From the NCBI GenBank assembly GCA_963082975.1, contig OY720349.1:47907962-47971961 (forward strand): a stretch of DNA of 64,000 nucleotides. The letters run 5' to 3'. Each line of letters begins with the position of its first letter. Positions within the stretch are counted from its first letter, which is position 1. The notes beneath the pieces were generated by a model. That model ran no database searches. It saw nothing but the letters and a program-made list of their open reading frames with translations, and was not told where the DNA came from. Below, piece after piece: positions 25,317 to 36,560 of the stretch. Position numbers and translations under genes: made by a program. This DNA is from Labia minor. Lineage: Eukaryota; Arthropoda; Insecta; Dermaptera; Spongiphoridae.

Positions 25317-26666
25317 TTTTTTTAATTTAATTTAAGATTTTTTATTTATTCTTTTTAGATTTTTTAAGAGGAAGTATTTATTAACAGGTAAATGGAAATA
25401 TTTTCATAAAATAAATAATCAATAATCTTTTTACATTATAAATTTTATTTATGAAATTATATTAATTTATTATCACAAAATCATTAAAAAAATATATGGA
25501 AAGTATTATTAAAAATTAAAAATAAAATAATTTTACTTCCAATTTCTATAATTTTATTATTTGTATAAATGTATTTAACTATTTCAGTTATTATTAAACG
25601 TTCAAGATTAAAGGTTATTTTGATATTCTCCTAATAAGCATATATAAATAGGTTTAAGTAAATATCTAATTAAAATAATTATACATGATAATAATAACAA
25701 TGAATTTTGACGAGAGAAAACGAGAGATTGAGAGAGAGAGAGTGAGGGAAAGTTAAATAAAAAAGATGTTTCAGATCTGCGAATATCATATGCAATTAAT
25801 TGATATGGATTTGAAACGAATGTCATTTTCATTACGGTCACAAGTTTGGGTGTTGAAAACGAGAGCGCTTAACGGAGGACGGAACAGATCGAGTAAATTA
25901 GAGCAGGGTAAACCGGTGGCTGCTTCTCGCTCGCCACTCACACTAAACAAATGACGAGAAGTTATCATTCTTTCATTAACATTAAACAACATACATTTTG
26001 AATTTCTTGTCATTTTTGTTTTACTTAATTAAAAATAATCACTTTATTTATTTTTAATTAATTTTTAAAAGAACGCATTTAATGGATTATTTTTATAATT
26101 AAAATATTTTTTCAATTTTTAATAAAAAAAAAAATAAAAAAATGAAGATGAAAAAAATAAAGAAAAATTCACAATTTGAAAGCAGAGATGGAAGAAAATA
26201 TTACAGTGGTGGTAACATTAAGAATAAACTATGAAATGGCCTAATTAGTAGACGAATAATTTTCTTAAAATATGAAAATAGAATTAAATATTTTTATATT
26301 AAATTGGTAAATAAAAAAATTTATTTATTTACATAATTAGAAAATATGAATTTATTTTATTTATATTTTTGGTTGCAAGTGATAACAAACTTTCATTTTA
26401 AAATTTAAACATGTTTTATCAAATTTAATTAGTATTAATAAAAAATATGAAATGAAAAAAATTAAACAAAATTAAATTCGTTACAATCTCTGATGAATTA
26501 ATTTTCTGCTATAATAACAATTTTCTCTCTAGATCTAGATGAGTAATTTAAATAATATCGTAGCAATATTAAAAAAAAAATAACCAAAAGTTATAGATTT
26601 TTTGTTATTCTTAATATTGTGCTTTTTGCTTTTATTCATAAAAATAACCACCTTACTTCCTTTTTT
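25317..26666. other. AT-rich stretch with a base-richer island at 25720-25960
   Basis: The island has a GAGA run (about 25727-25745) and then about 200 bases of mixed composition (GAACAGATCGAGTAAATTAG, CTCGCTCGCCACTCACAC). On the minus strand it could be an initiator and a 5' UTR, but no start codon, splice pattern or homology decides. Confidence 0.4.
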
Positions 26667-27282
26667 GACTATCTCGCTAGAGATAGTATTGCGATCACGA
26701 AAATTTTCAATGTTGAGATTTTGATGTTTTTATACGTTTTGAAGGTTCCTGAATCATTTTCACTAAGGTTGAGAAAAATGTTTGTGTGTGTGTGTGTATG
26801 TGTGTGTGTGTGTGTGTGTATGTATGTAGACAAGATTACGCAAAAACGGTTTGAGCTAGAATGATGAAATTTGGTACATGGACATTATTCAAAATTCATA
26901 GTTTTCTATCAACTTTTGAGAAATGTAGCTCAACCGGAAGAGGGTCATTACTTACAACGTTTTGATTTTTTTTCCTCTAAAGTGCCCATAAAAATAAAGA
27001 TATATGTTTGATAATTTTTCACATTATTAATAATTGTATAAAACTGCTAGATATAAAATTTCAGCTTGATTGATTCGCTGAAAGTACCAGAATTAATTTT
27101 TTAACACTGCAAATCTCACGCGCCAACACGTGACATGGTGCCATCAACAAAAAGCCAAACATGCGCTGTTTTAATATTTATTATTTATAATTTATAATTA
27201 ATTAAATTTAATTTAAATATAATATATTATGTTATTTAATCCAATTCAAATTGCGAGATAGTCGAGTGGAGACACTCCAGCT
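26667..27282 (+). mobile_element. HINE-B copy B4
   Basis: Near-identical to B1, with a longer GT satellite (about 26781-26825). Both subterminal repeats and the 3' stem-loop are present. Confidence 0.85.
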
Positions 27283-27334
27283 AATTATCATTTATTGATA
27301 CTTTTGATAAACTACATATTTTTCAAATTTCAAT

Positions 27335-27371
27335 TGAATTGCGAGATACTCGAGTGGAGACAATCCAGCTA
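27335..27371 (+). repeat. Extra HINE-B 3' terminus
   Basis: ATTGCGAGATACTCGAGTGG and the following GACAATCCAG repeat the 3' subterminal repeat and stem-loop of HINE-B about 55 bases after the end of B4. The intervening sequence is unrelated to the HINE-B body. Confidence 0.65.
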
Positions 27372-27808
27372 ATTTATATTTTTGTTAAATGAGGTTTTAG
27401 GTACTATTTATAAACTGCCAGTTTTTAAATAATATATTTAAAAAATAATTGTGATTTGCTTCACAAATTTAATCAAAATAAAGGATATTAAGTCTCAAAA
27501 TCAACGTATCCAATTTTACTTTCTTTTTCTTAAATAAATATCTTAACCGTATATTTTATTATTTATTTTCTTATGATAAATCAATGAAAACACATGATAC
27601 GCTCACTGTCTGTTTTACAAAATTTGGTTAACTTATTAAGAATTTTATTGTTTAACTGTTCAATTAGAAAAATAGGTATCCTTATTTAGAAATTCATTAA
27701 AAAATATAAATTAAAAAATAACACTTTATTTAATAATAAAATAATAGTAATAACATTAATTTATTATAATATAATAATATATATTATTAATACTAAAAGT
27801 TCTTTGGG
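27372..27808. other. AT-rich 3' flank of the 27.8 kb cuticle gene
   Basis: Nothing beyond AT-rich sequence. It presumably holds the 3' UTR of the minus-strand gene in its last bases. Confidence 0.5.
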
Positions 27809-29189
27809 TTAATAGACGAATGGTACGGGAGCACCTGGTACTAAATGACCACCTGGTAGGACAGGACCCCCTGGCACCGGTACAGGCACAGGTGCCACTG
27901 GAGCTGCGTATCGATGATGGCCAATAGGTAAATAAGGAGACGGAACGCCAACAGGGTAGACTCCTCGGGCAATCAGTGGTGCTGGTGGGGCTGCATATAC
28001 TGCAGGGACTCTAGGAATCGTTGCATGATAGCGGTGTGAATGAACGTATGGTGGCACATTGTAAGGAACAGCGGGGACAGAATGCACTGCAGGAACTGCG
28101 TGAAAGGCGGGGGCACCTGGAATATATCCAGCGTAGATGCACTGCACCATAACAGATATCACCGCTACCACGGAAAGAAATCGAATCTGAAATAAAAACA
28201 AATTCTTTATTAATTTTATAATTTTATTAAAATGAATATTATTTTGATAAATATATATAATCAGCCAAAAAAAAATGCTATTTTATTTTAATTTGATGTT
28301 GAATGGTAGTTGACTTCTGACCTACACCTACATTAAGAATAATAGATATAAATAGCTTATCACGAGTCGACTGTAGAACAATCACCCTCTCGATACCAAT
28401 GCTTTATGAGTAACAAGGAATACAATAGAAAATAATATATAACTAGAAATCGGAATGCCATGAATTTTACATGAACTTCGAATGTTAAAAAATAAGAGAA
28501 ATCGAAGTAGAGATTGAATTCTAATTTATTTTGATAACAATATATTGTTTTTACTTTTTCTTTTAGAATAGATATATAATTTCTAAAAAAAAACAAAATT
28601 TTATATAATTAATTAAAATTGACTTATAAATGAAGGGGTAGTTTAATAGAGAAAATTCCAATATATTATATGTAAGTATAGGTCTGTCTATATTATAAAT
28701 TAGACGAGATCTAATCAATACAATTTTGTGAAAACTTAGTTTTTAAAAATATAAACATATAAAAATAAAATAAACTAAACTAAATAAAAAATTATCTATT
28801 CCAAGAAGTTACATTGAAATTCTTTTTAATGAATTTTTTTTTTTAATTTTAGTTTGAAAATTTCAGTTAAAATAAAATTTTCTAAAAATGAAATTAACGA
28901 GAATGCCTTTTTCAAAATATAATATTATCTATCACAATATTACTTTTAAAAATATTTTCTATTTTTAACTGATTGGGGGGAAATTTCCCTAATTATAATT
29001 TATAAAATTCAAAAATTATCTATTCCAAGAAGTTACATTGAAATTCTTTTTAATGAATTTTTTTTTAATTTTAGTTTGAAAATTTCAGTTAAAATAAAAT
29101 ATGTTTAAAACAAATTGATTTATTATCTATCAATCAATTAGATTGGAAAAAAGTTTATTTTTTTTTCTCACCTCGCTAGTGGCGTACAT
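27809..29189 (-). CDS. Secreted low-complexity cuticle-type protein (Pro/Val/Ala-rich), two exons
   Basis: The proposed coding exons are 29172-29189 (MYATSE) and 27809-28186, joined in phase 0, giving 131 residues. The exon 1 donor reads GTGAGA, and exon 2 follows TTTTTATTTCAG. The start is placed at 29189 because a TATA-like TATATTAAAAGG lies about 60 bases upstream, and because the joined N terminus ending VQCIYA makes a good signal peptide. The mature part is rich in VPAV, APPAPL, HRYHA and PVPVPGGPV stretches with many Tyr and His. This is typical of insect structural cuticle or eggshell proteins. It lacks the APLAY/AYAAPIAHSS module of the neighbouring genes, so it is a more distant member or another class. 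The intron is about 985 bases. Exon 1 is inferred from splice signals and spacing only. Confidence 0.7.
28187..29171 (-). other. Intron of the 27.8 kb gene
   Basis: AT-rich. It contains a direct duplication, AATTATCTATTCCAAGAAGTTACATTG and what follows being present at about 28790-28858 and 29016-29080. No other content was recognised. Confidence 0.55.
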
Positions 29190-29248
29190 GTTGAGTGTCA
29201 TCCGTCTCTTCAGGTGTCTTTCCCACTGGAGAAGCCATAGCCAGTCGG

Positions 29249-29425
29249 CCTTTTAATATACGCCCACACTCTCGATTGACAAACGGTTGCCAAAACGAGA
29301 GCAGAGCGTACGTGATGGGAATACAAGCCCTTCCACTTCCGGGGGGGCTTTTGGTTTCTTTCTTATTTCGAAACCTCCACCCCCAGTTAAATGCTAAAAA
29401 AAGATACAACCCTCGCCAATGTTAA
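29249..29425 (-). promoter_or_regulatory. Promoter region of the 27.8 kb cuticle gene
   Basis: TATA-like TATATTAAAAGG occupies 29249-29260 on the minus strand. The next 160 bases upstream are much base-richer than their surroundings (CTCTCGTTTTGGCAACCG, CCCCCCGGAAGTGG), as expected of a control region. The two frames seen here on both strands are chance. Confidence 0.55.
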
Positions 29426-29622
29426 TTCCTTGTTTCTAAAAATAAACAAGACTATTTATATCAATTGTCTATTACGTGTAATATGTTCAGAGACTTCAGA
29501 TTCGTTTTGAATATTAGAAAATAAAAATATTAACAAAACAATTTTTAAATTTGAAATAGAATAATAATATCTGTAAAAAAATGTAGATTTTTTATTTCAG
29601 AAATTGGTTGGAAATATTTAGG

Positions 29623-30250
29623 AATAAGTTGACCTGTGGCCAGGTCCGAACCGACCGACGGTTTGAAGTAAATTAATTTCTAGCTACAGAAACAATTTCA
29701 AATAATTTTAATATATCTATTAATGTAATAAAAAACAGATATGAATACATAAATAATAAATATAAACATTTTTAATTATATTTTATTTATAATATATATG
29801 TAAGACCAGGCTGTGACGTCATGAATGGCTGGATGACGTCATATAATTTTAAATCAAGAAAAAACTAATAAATATGATTTTCCCGAGGATAAAACCAATA
29901 CAAAGTGTATGATTCGTGGTGATATATAAAAAAATCTCCTCATGTGAAATTTGGTGTGAAAATAACCCTTCCCTTCCTATCGTCGATCGCTAATACTACC
30001 ACTTCCGGTTTCCGGATTTGCACCAAAAGTTGATCAATTCATCCCACTGATGCATTAAGTAAATATACCAAATTTCATCAAAATCGGTTGAGCCGTTCAG
30101 GCTGTACACATCTATATGGACGGACAGACATCATGCTAAAAATACTTTTTTCTGTTTAGAAAATGCATGATTCGTGGAGATATGTAAAAATCTCCACATG
30201 TGAAATTTGGTGTGAAAACAATACCTCCCTTACTATCGTCGGTCGGTAAA
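29623..30250 (-). mobile_element. HINE-A copy A3
   Basis: Complete ends, with the minisatellite reduced to about three units (30116-30130). Both TGACGTCA palindromes are intact at 29814-29821 and 29834-29841. Confidence 0.85.
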
Positions 30251-30894
30251 AATCTATATAAAATAATTAACTTTGAAATAGATGATTTTCAAAAATAAAC
30301 TATAATGTTAATTGTTATTTATAGACTAATAAAAAAAAGATATAATATTAATTATAACTTCAGTCAAATTATATATCTAGTGTTTACATGTAATTTTAAT
30401 CTTATTAATATTACTTGTATTTTTAATAAAATAATATTTCATTAAGTCTATTAAGTTTTTATCTATTTTAGAAGAAGAAATTATAAATTAAATTTATTTA
30501 CTTGACTTCTACTAGAAAAAAATTACTTGTATTTCTAAAACAAGATTTCTAATCGGTCACTACATTTTTACAAAAAAAATTATTATATATAACTGTCCCT
30601 ATATAGTGTATATGGCAATAGCGTATCTTTAAAATGTTCTCTAATAAAAATCTGCATCTAAGTAATATATATATATATAAACCTCTGACTTTTGGGCATC
30701 TTTCGAATAGACAAGGCCTATGAAGTAGGTCTATAATCCTTATTAAGTTAGTCATTATCATTTATCACTCTTAATTTAAATTGTTAAAATGCACATTTTT
30801 TTTTATTTTACATAATTAAAAAAACATTAAGCTTAAGTTTTTTAAAAAATATTCGTAGATTTTTTTTTTCAAAATAAAGGATAAAGATGTTTTA
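30251..30894. other. AT-rich intergenic stretch
   Basis: No gene or known repeat seen. Confidence 0.6.
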
Positions 30895-31095
30895 TGATCA
30901 GTATAACAGATCCTCTCAACCTTTATCTTGATTTTCTTGAACGGAGGCGCTACTTTTTATTATAAGTAATTTTTCAATTTTAATCTTGGGGGCTGGATAG
31001 CCTCCTAGCTATAGAATTTCCATTGTCAGGGACTTGAACCCGGGTCCAAGAGAATTTGAGTTTAACCCCAGACTGCGTGGCATCCTTATATATAT
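30895..31095 (-). mobile_element. SINE-2 fragment
   Basis: Matches the complete SINE-2 at 52477-52765. Shared pieces are CTCTCAACCTTTATCTTGAT, GGAGGCGCTA and, on the minus strand, the B box GGGTTCAAGTCC (about 31029-31041). The 3' end is missing and the copy is diverged. Confidence 0.65.
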
Positions 31096-33099
31096 TTATT
31101 ATACTTATAACACCTTTTGAAGATTTTATTAATCTTTCTTCATCGATATCTAATAAAATTATATTTAATATTGGATTATCACACATTTTTGAAGTACTAT
31201 AAGGTTAAATGGCAAAATTTTCGAAATTACTTCACCAATATATAGGTAATTAACTGCCTCGTCATGTTTGAATGAATAAAAATAAAAAATGATTGATAAT
31301 ATTAAATAAGATTAGAAGAATATTGAAATAAATGTGAAAAATGATGGTTGTATGATACCAAATTTTATTTAAATCTCTTTTGTTATATATAATTTGGGTC
31401 ATTAATTGTTATAATATGAGTAAATGTATTATAATTTATTAACCATTAGCGATATCAGTTTCTCCTTCTCTTTCTCTAATGATCTTAATTTGTTTCGTTA
31501 TATTTATACACTCAAATAAACAAAAAAAACCATTATTTTCTATATTTAGATAAACACATATAGGTATTTATAGATATTAAACAAAATTGAACATCCCAAT
31601 TTGCATGAGGTAACCTTCAATGTATATTTTATTAATTACCTTCGCTTCGATTCATGCATAAATTAATTTTTATTTTCTGGAAAATTATGAATAAAACATA
31701 TTTTTAATGATTGAAAGCCGCTTTTTGTTTGATAATCAACTAAGTTTTATCATATAATACAATGAAACAATAAATATTATATATCTTATGCAACTTCCAG
31801 TTTAATAATAATATCATTAAATTATATCATATACATTTTTAATTATTTTATAAATAATAATTAATCTAAAAATATAATGAAATTTAATAAGCTCAAGATT
31901 AATTGGAGAGTGGGATTGTTTGTATTTTTTATATTGTATTTCACTAAAAATAACTAAAAATTGAAGAAATTGAAGACTTAAACATAAAAAATTTATTTTA
32001 TACATCCAACGAAAGGACAGCGCCTATCAAGTCGGTTGCCTCCTAAATAGGGTAGAGGTGATCTTTGATCAGTAAAACCGGTGAAGGCTAAACATTGTCT
32101 TGCTAATTATAATGCCATTAACAAAATTAAAAAAAAAATACTTAGATAATCTTTTTTTTTAAATTTAAACTTCTGAAACTGCAACTCTCAAGCCATAATA
32201 ATTATATTTAATAACCGAACCAAAACCTCAAGACAAAAGCTCAATAATATTTAATAAAATTTAAAAAATTATAAAATAAATGATTTTATATTTATAAAAT
32301 TTAATAAGTAAGTTATCTAAAGTATTAAAAATTTGTTAAGATAACCAATATTTTGGAGAGAAATTAAAAGTGAAGTTTGAAGATCCTAAAGGTTCCCACG
32401 AGTTCTTATGACATCATCTACTAATTTTAAACTTATTTATTCTAATTCATTGTAATGGAATTTCCATTCGAGCAAGAGTTGTTGAAATTAATACATTTTA
32501 TTTCATTTTCTTCCCTTAAAGGAAATTCTATTTAATATTCAGAAGCAATGTCGAGGAAAGCAGCGAAAGTCGAGTGCACCGCAGATACTCAATCGACAAG
32601 CGACATACGTACAAGGCAAGCAATACAACATTTGTAATTAATTTCTGATGTCGTTATACAGGTTTCACTCTGCACGGTGGCTTCTCGGAAATATAGGACT
32701 GTTTTATTGAATCATTATCAACCCAAAAAATGTTTCATTATCATTTTTTTTTTATTAATTTAATTAATAAAAGATAAAATTGAATAAAAATTAATAAATT
32801 AATTCGCAGAAATTGAAATTTATATTTCTAATTATACTAATTGCAATTGCTCTTAAAAACTAGGTTTTGTTGTAATCGTCTTTATACAGAAACATTTACC
32901 TTAATGAGAATAGAATCGAAAAAACAGGACTCTTCAATCTCTTTATAGAAATATATTTTCACAAATTGACTCATTTTATACATAAATAGCTATAGACAAT
33001 GCTTTAAGGCCTTTTTTAGTATTGAAAAAAAATGTGTATAGACCTATTTTGATATTATGTTTAAAAATTTTCTCTATAAATATAATAAATAAAAAAATA
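31096..33099. other. AT-rich stretch with a SINE-2 tail and one island
   Basis: No gene. 32012-32095 is a SINE-2 3' fragment, listed separately. 32545-32700 is base-richer (GTCGAGTGCACCGCAGATAC, CGACAAGCGACATACG) and unexplained. Confidence 0.5.
32012..32095 (-). repeat. SINE-2 3' end fragment
   Basis: GCCTATCAAGTCGGTTG, GATCAGTAAAACCGG and the preceding AAAGGACAG match the 3' terminal part of the copy at 52500-52565. Confidence 0.6.
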
Positions 33100-34135
33100 T
33101 TAGATAAAATAATTGTAAGAACCAAAAGTATAAAATTAAACAATCTATCTATATTTTTTTATTTTAAAATATACTATATTTACCAAGGTATATGTATATA
33201 TTTTATAATAAAATATTGATTAAACTAAATAAACATTTAAATTTCAATCAAAGACCTTATTTTTATGAAAATTATTTTATTTCGTTCCTTGGAATATTTA
33301 TTGATAGATTATTTTAAATATAAACTTCTTTTTTGAATTTTAATTTTCTTTACTTGGCAAGGTCTTATTCCACCCTTTTGGAAAATTTAAATTGAACGGC
33401 TATTTTCACTGAAAGTCTGTATTTTTGTGAAAATTAAATATTTCGTTCATTGAAAGATATATATTTATAAATTATTTTAAATATATTTTTCTTTTCTTTA
33501 AATATATATATATATTCCTTTTGTATTGTGTGTTATTAATTATTAAGTAACTTAAAATGGCAAATTTATGGTAAATATAATTTATTTTTTAGATATAGGA
33601 AATGGAAAATTTAAGAAAAAGAGGAAAATTAGGTAATAATAATAAAAAAATTCTTGGATTTGATGGTAATCATAATTTTATTTGATCATCTCTTATGGTT
33701 GGATTGAGTTATTTTAAGAGAAGAGGGGCTGCAGGATGGGTGTAGGCAAGAGGTGCAGAAGCAACCAAAGGAGCAGCAGCTACACTATGCACTTGATTTA
33801 CTGCATAAGAGCTATGAGCGATCGGTGCAGCATAAGCAGCAAGGGCTGGTGCAGGATAGGCAAATGGCGCAGCAACGGGGTGGGTGTAGGCCAGTGGTCC
33901 AGCTGCCAAAGGAGCGGTGTATGCCAGAGGGGCTGTGTAAGCCAGTGGGGCGGCGGCAGCTACCACTCCTGGTTCAGGGGCGGCATAACTCACAGCGCAC
34001 AAAGCAGACAAAACAATCACCTATAAACCAAAAAATATTATTTTCATATAATTCTAAATGTTTATTAATTATAAGATTATATATTTCAAAAAAATACTCT
34101 TATGAAATTGAAATTTAAAACAATTCTATTATTCA
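33100..34135 (-). repeat. Duplicated block carrying the 33.7 kb cuticle gene
   Basis: Aligns with about 40740-42310. Identity is very high from the 3' flank (about 33590) through exon 2 into the intron (about 34135). Further downstream (33100-33590) it is clearly lower. The partner copy is interrupted by a MITE at 41106-41591 that is absent here. Confidence 0.75.
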
Positions 34136-34258
34136 TTTGACTATATGCTACCCTCTAAAAAGAAGGATATTTTTAATGAAAGAGTTATATTCTAAATGTT
34201 ATCTTATTGTATCAATATAAAATTTAGCAAATCATGGACTACTCACCAATTTGTACAT
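33709..34258 (-). CDS. Low-complexity cuticle protein, APLAY type, gene copy 1
   Basis: Exon 1 (34247-34258) codes for MYKL and ends at a GTGAGT donor. Exon 2 (33709-34020) starts after TTTATAG with VIVLSALCAVSYA and ends in LLLK and a stop, 107 residues in all, phase-0 intron of 226 bases. Residues 1 to about 17 form a signal peptide. The mature chain opens APEPGVV and holds tandem APLAYTAPLAYTAPL, then the block AYAAPIAHSSYAVNQVHSVA. That block is the recognisable core of insect AAP-type structural cuticle proteins, which are secreted into exocuticle; it is followed by more APLAYTHP repeats. TATAAAAG lies about 50 bases before the start, and a possible AATAAA is at 33677-33682. Near-identical to the gene at 41886-42452. 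Confidence 0.88.
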
Positions 34259-34305
34259 GATCTATGATGTGAACGACTTGAATGTGCCTCTACCATCTTA
34301 CCAGC

Positions 34306-34377
34306 TGCTTTTATATCTAAATGACAATTAGAATTGCTTAAAAAGTTCTGGAAATGGGCCAGAGACCTCGAGGTGAT
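34306..34377 (-). promoter_or_regulatory. Promoter of cuticle gene copy 1 with shared upstream block
   Basis: On the minus strand, TATAAAAG is at 34308-34315. At 34333-34377 lies a block (plus strand: ATTGCTTAAAAAGTTCTGGA, then AATGGGCCAGAGACCT). The genes at 42452 and 47705 have it at nearly the same distance from TATA. Confidence 0.7.
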
Positions 34378-35224
34378 AAAACTTTATCTGAATAAATTTT
34401 TATTAGACATGAAAGTAGAATTCTAATTCTTAATGGAATTAAATTTTATAAGAAAATAATTATTTATTATTTCAAAATTTAGAATTATTATTTTACTTCA
34501 GATGAACAAAATATGTTATAATGCTATTTTATTATGTTTCCATTTTATTGGGTGATCAAAGCTATTTCCGTTGGAAGATTTGTAAAAAATTCAACTTGCA
34601 AGCCTCTTTTAAAATAATGATTTCTTGGACAAATTGAGTCTGTTTGAACAACAGTAAAAGTGGAAGGGTAAAGGTTTTTGAGATCTTATAAAAACTGAGT
34701 TGTGTTTTTTTTTTCAAATTGGGATATGGATTGACCGGTTTAAACTTTTTTTTGGGTTGAAGAGGCGCTCGTAAATAATAAAAAAAAGTATAAGTGATTT
34801 AGCCATTTACAGTTTTTTTAAAAATTTCTAAGGTTTAAATCTTATCTTTAAAATCTTAAACTTAAGTACCGAGCCCAGGCTCGGGGTCCCGGTACTTAAG
34901 TACAATCAAGGTTTTGTTTAAATTAATTTTAATATTTCACATCATAACAGAAAGTTCATGTAGAATTATTGTAAACTAATATTAAAATTTACATCTGAAA
35001 TAATTATTTTTCTTTCAATAACTTTTTAAAATAATTAAATACAAATATTTATAACAAAATTATAATATTACGTTTAGGATGGTGCAAAATAAGTATTAAT
35101 CTAACCTTATTTTTTTAGATAATTCTTTTTACTGAATCACATTACTTTGTTACCGTAATTTTAATTTCAAAAAAAAAATTCTACTTTAAAAATATCTTAA
35201 ATTTTTTTATTTAATTTCCTCCCT
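34378..35224. other. AT-rich upstream and intergenic stretch
   Basis: No gene. At 34865-34905 there is a palindromic island, GTACCGAGCCCAGGCTCGG followed by GGTCCCGGTAC. Confidence 0.5.
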
Positions 35225-35870
35225 CCACCTCGATAACAAACAAGTTGAACGAGTAAGATCTTTTAAATATCTTGGTTGTATCATAAATGACCAGCTAGAC
35301 CCGGATATCGAAATTAAGTCCAGAATTGAGGCTGCGAGGTCCACCTTCAATAAAATGAGATCCTTCTTCTGTGATGACAACCTAAATCTTAAATTACGAC
35401 AGAGAATGGTCAAATGCTATGTTTGGTCCATTCTCTTATATGGTGTGGAAGCATGGACACTCAAGGTCAGTACGATGAATTGCCTGGAGGCTTTTGAGAT
35501 GTGGATCCTCAGGCGAATGCTGCGAATTCCCTGGGTCGAGAGAGTTACCAACAGGGATGTCTTGAGGAGAGCAAACACACAGCGAGAACTCCTCAACACT
35601 GTCAAATGCCGGAAAATCTCTTACCTCGGCCACATCTTGAGAGGTAATAAATATCAACTCCTTCAATTAATCCTCAAAGGGAAAATTGAGGGTCGACGTG
35701 GACCCGGGAGAAGACGCCAATCCTGGTTAGGGAATATCAGGGAATGGACCGGCATAAGGAGCGTGGGAGAGCTGTTCCGCACGGCGGAAAATAGAGACGT
35801 TTTCGCCAGAGTGATCGCCGACGTCAGGGAGACCGGACAAGGCACTTGAAGAAGAAGAAGAATTTTATAA
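35225..35870 (+). mobile_element. LINE fragment (RTE-like), 3' end of the reverse transcriptase ORF
   Basis: An open frame runs from about 35228 to the stop at 35847-35849. It includes VERVRSFKYLGCIINDQLD, KCYVWSILLYGVEAWTLKV, CLEAFEMWILRRMLRIPWVE and GRRGPGRRRQSWLGNIREW. These are the thumb and C-terminal region of an insect non-LTR reverse transcriptase, whose full ORF would be about 1000 codons. The fingers, palm (YADD) and endonuclease are absent because the copy is 5' truncated. The tail is (GAA)n directly after the stop. The retained part has no stop or frameshift, so the insertion is fairly recent. Confidence 0.88.
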
Positions 35871-35964
35871 AGAAAATTTGATTATATATATAAAAATAAC
35901 TTAATTTAAGTTTGAACAATTTAATAAAATAAACAAAAAAAATCTAATAAATAATAATAATCTA

Positions 35965-36560
35965 TATAATCTATAATCTATCTATCTATCTCTGTGGTTC
36001 TATGGAACTCGAAGGTTCTTGGCCGCAGCAACAACACCCCTCCAAGTATTCCTATTCTGAGCCACAACCCTCCAATCCCTATCCTCTCCCATCTCTCGCA
36101 CATCCCTTCCCACATTATTCACCCACCGCGTCCTTGGTCTTCCAAGCGGACGTTTCCCACTCGGTCTTCCCACCAATATATTTTTTGCCATTCTTTCTTC
36201 TCCCATTCTAGCCACGTGCCCTGCTCATCACAGCCTTCTCGACTTTATATTTCTAACTATATCTGGAGATGCTTAGAGGTTATGCAATTCCTAGTTATGC
36301 AGTCTCCGCAATTCCCCGGTGACCTTATCTCTCTTTGGCCCTAAATGCTGCTAAGAATCATATTCTCAAATACTCTGAATCTTCTCTCCTCTCCTAAGGT
36401 CGTAGTCCATGCCCCATACCCATATAAAACAACCGGGAAAATAATTGTTTTATATATTTTAATTTTTATCCCCTTTGATAATAATTTTGGCGCAATAAGC
36501 CCCTTTACGGCATGATAACAGGCGTTTCCCGATTGCAACCTCGCTTTAAACTCTTCTCAA
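35965..36560 (-). mobile_element. LINE fragment (second RTE-like family), minus strand
   Basis: On the minus strand, 36341-36538 reads CYHAVKGLIAPKLLSKGIKI and KTIIFPVVLYGYGAWTTTLG. After one or more frame breaks, 36000-36215 reads RPLGRPRTRWVNNVGRDVRE and WRVVAQNRNTWRGVVAAAKN. The 3' end is a GATA-rich tail (ATCTATCTATCT on the plus strand at about 35975). It is a 5'-truncated non-LTR retrotransposon, distinct from the LINE just upstream. Copies or tails of the same family are at 16511, 43140 and 61755. Confidence 0.85.

Noticed and set aside
33736-34118. Plus-strand frames opposite cuticle gene copy 1 (and at 41913-42295, 47344-47588)
   Set aside because: Antisense shadows of the Ala/Pro-rich coding repeats; they have no promoter or splice logic of their own.
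35994-36344. Plus-strand frames of 69 and 116 codons
   Set aside because: Antisense to the RTE-like LINE coding sequence on the minus strand.
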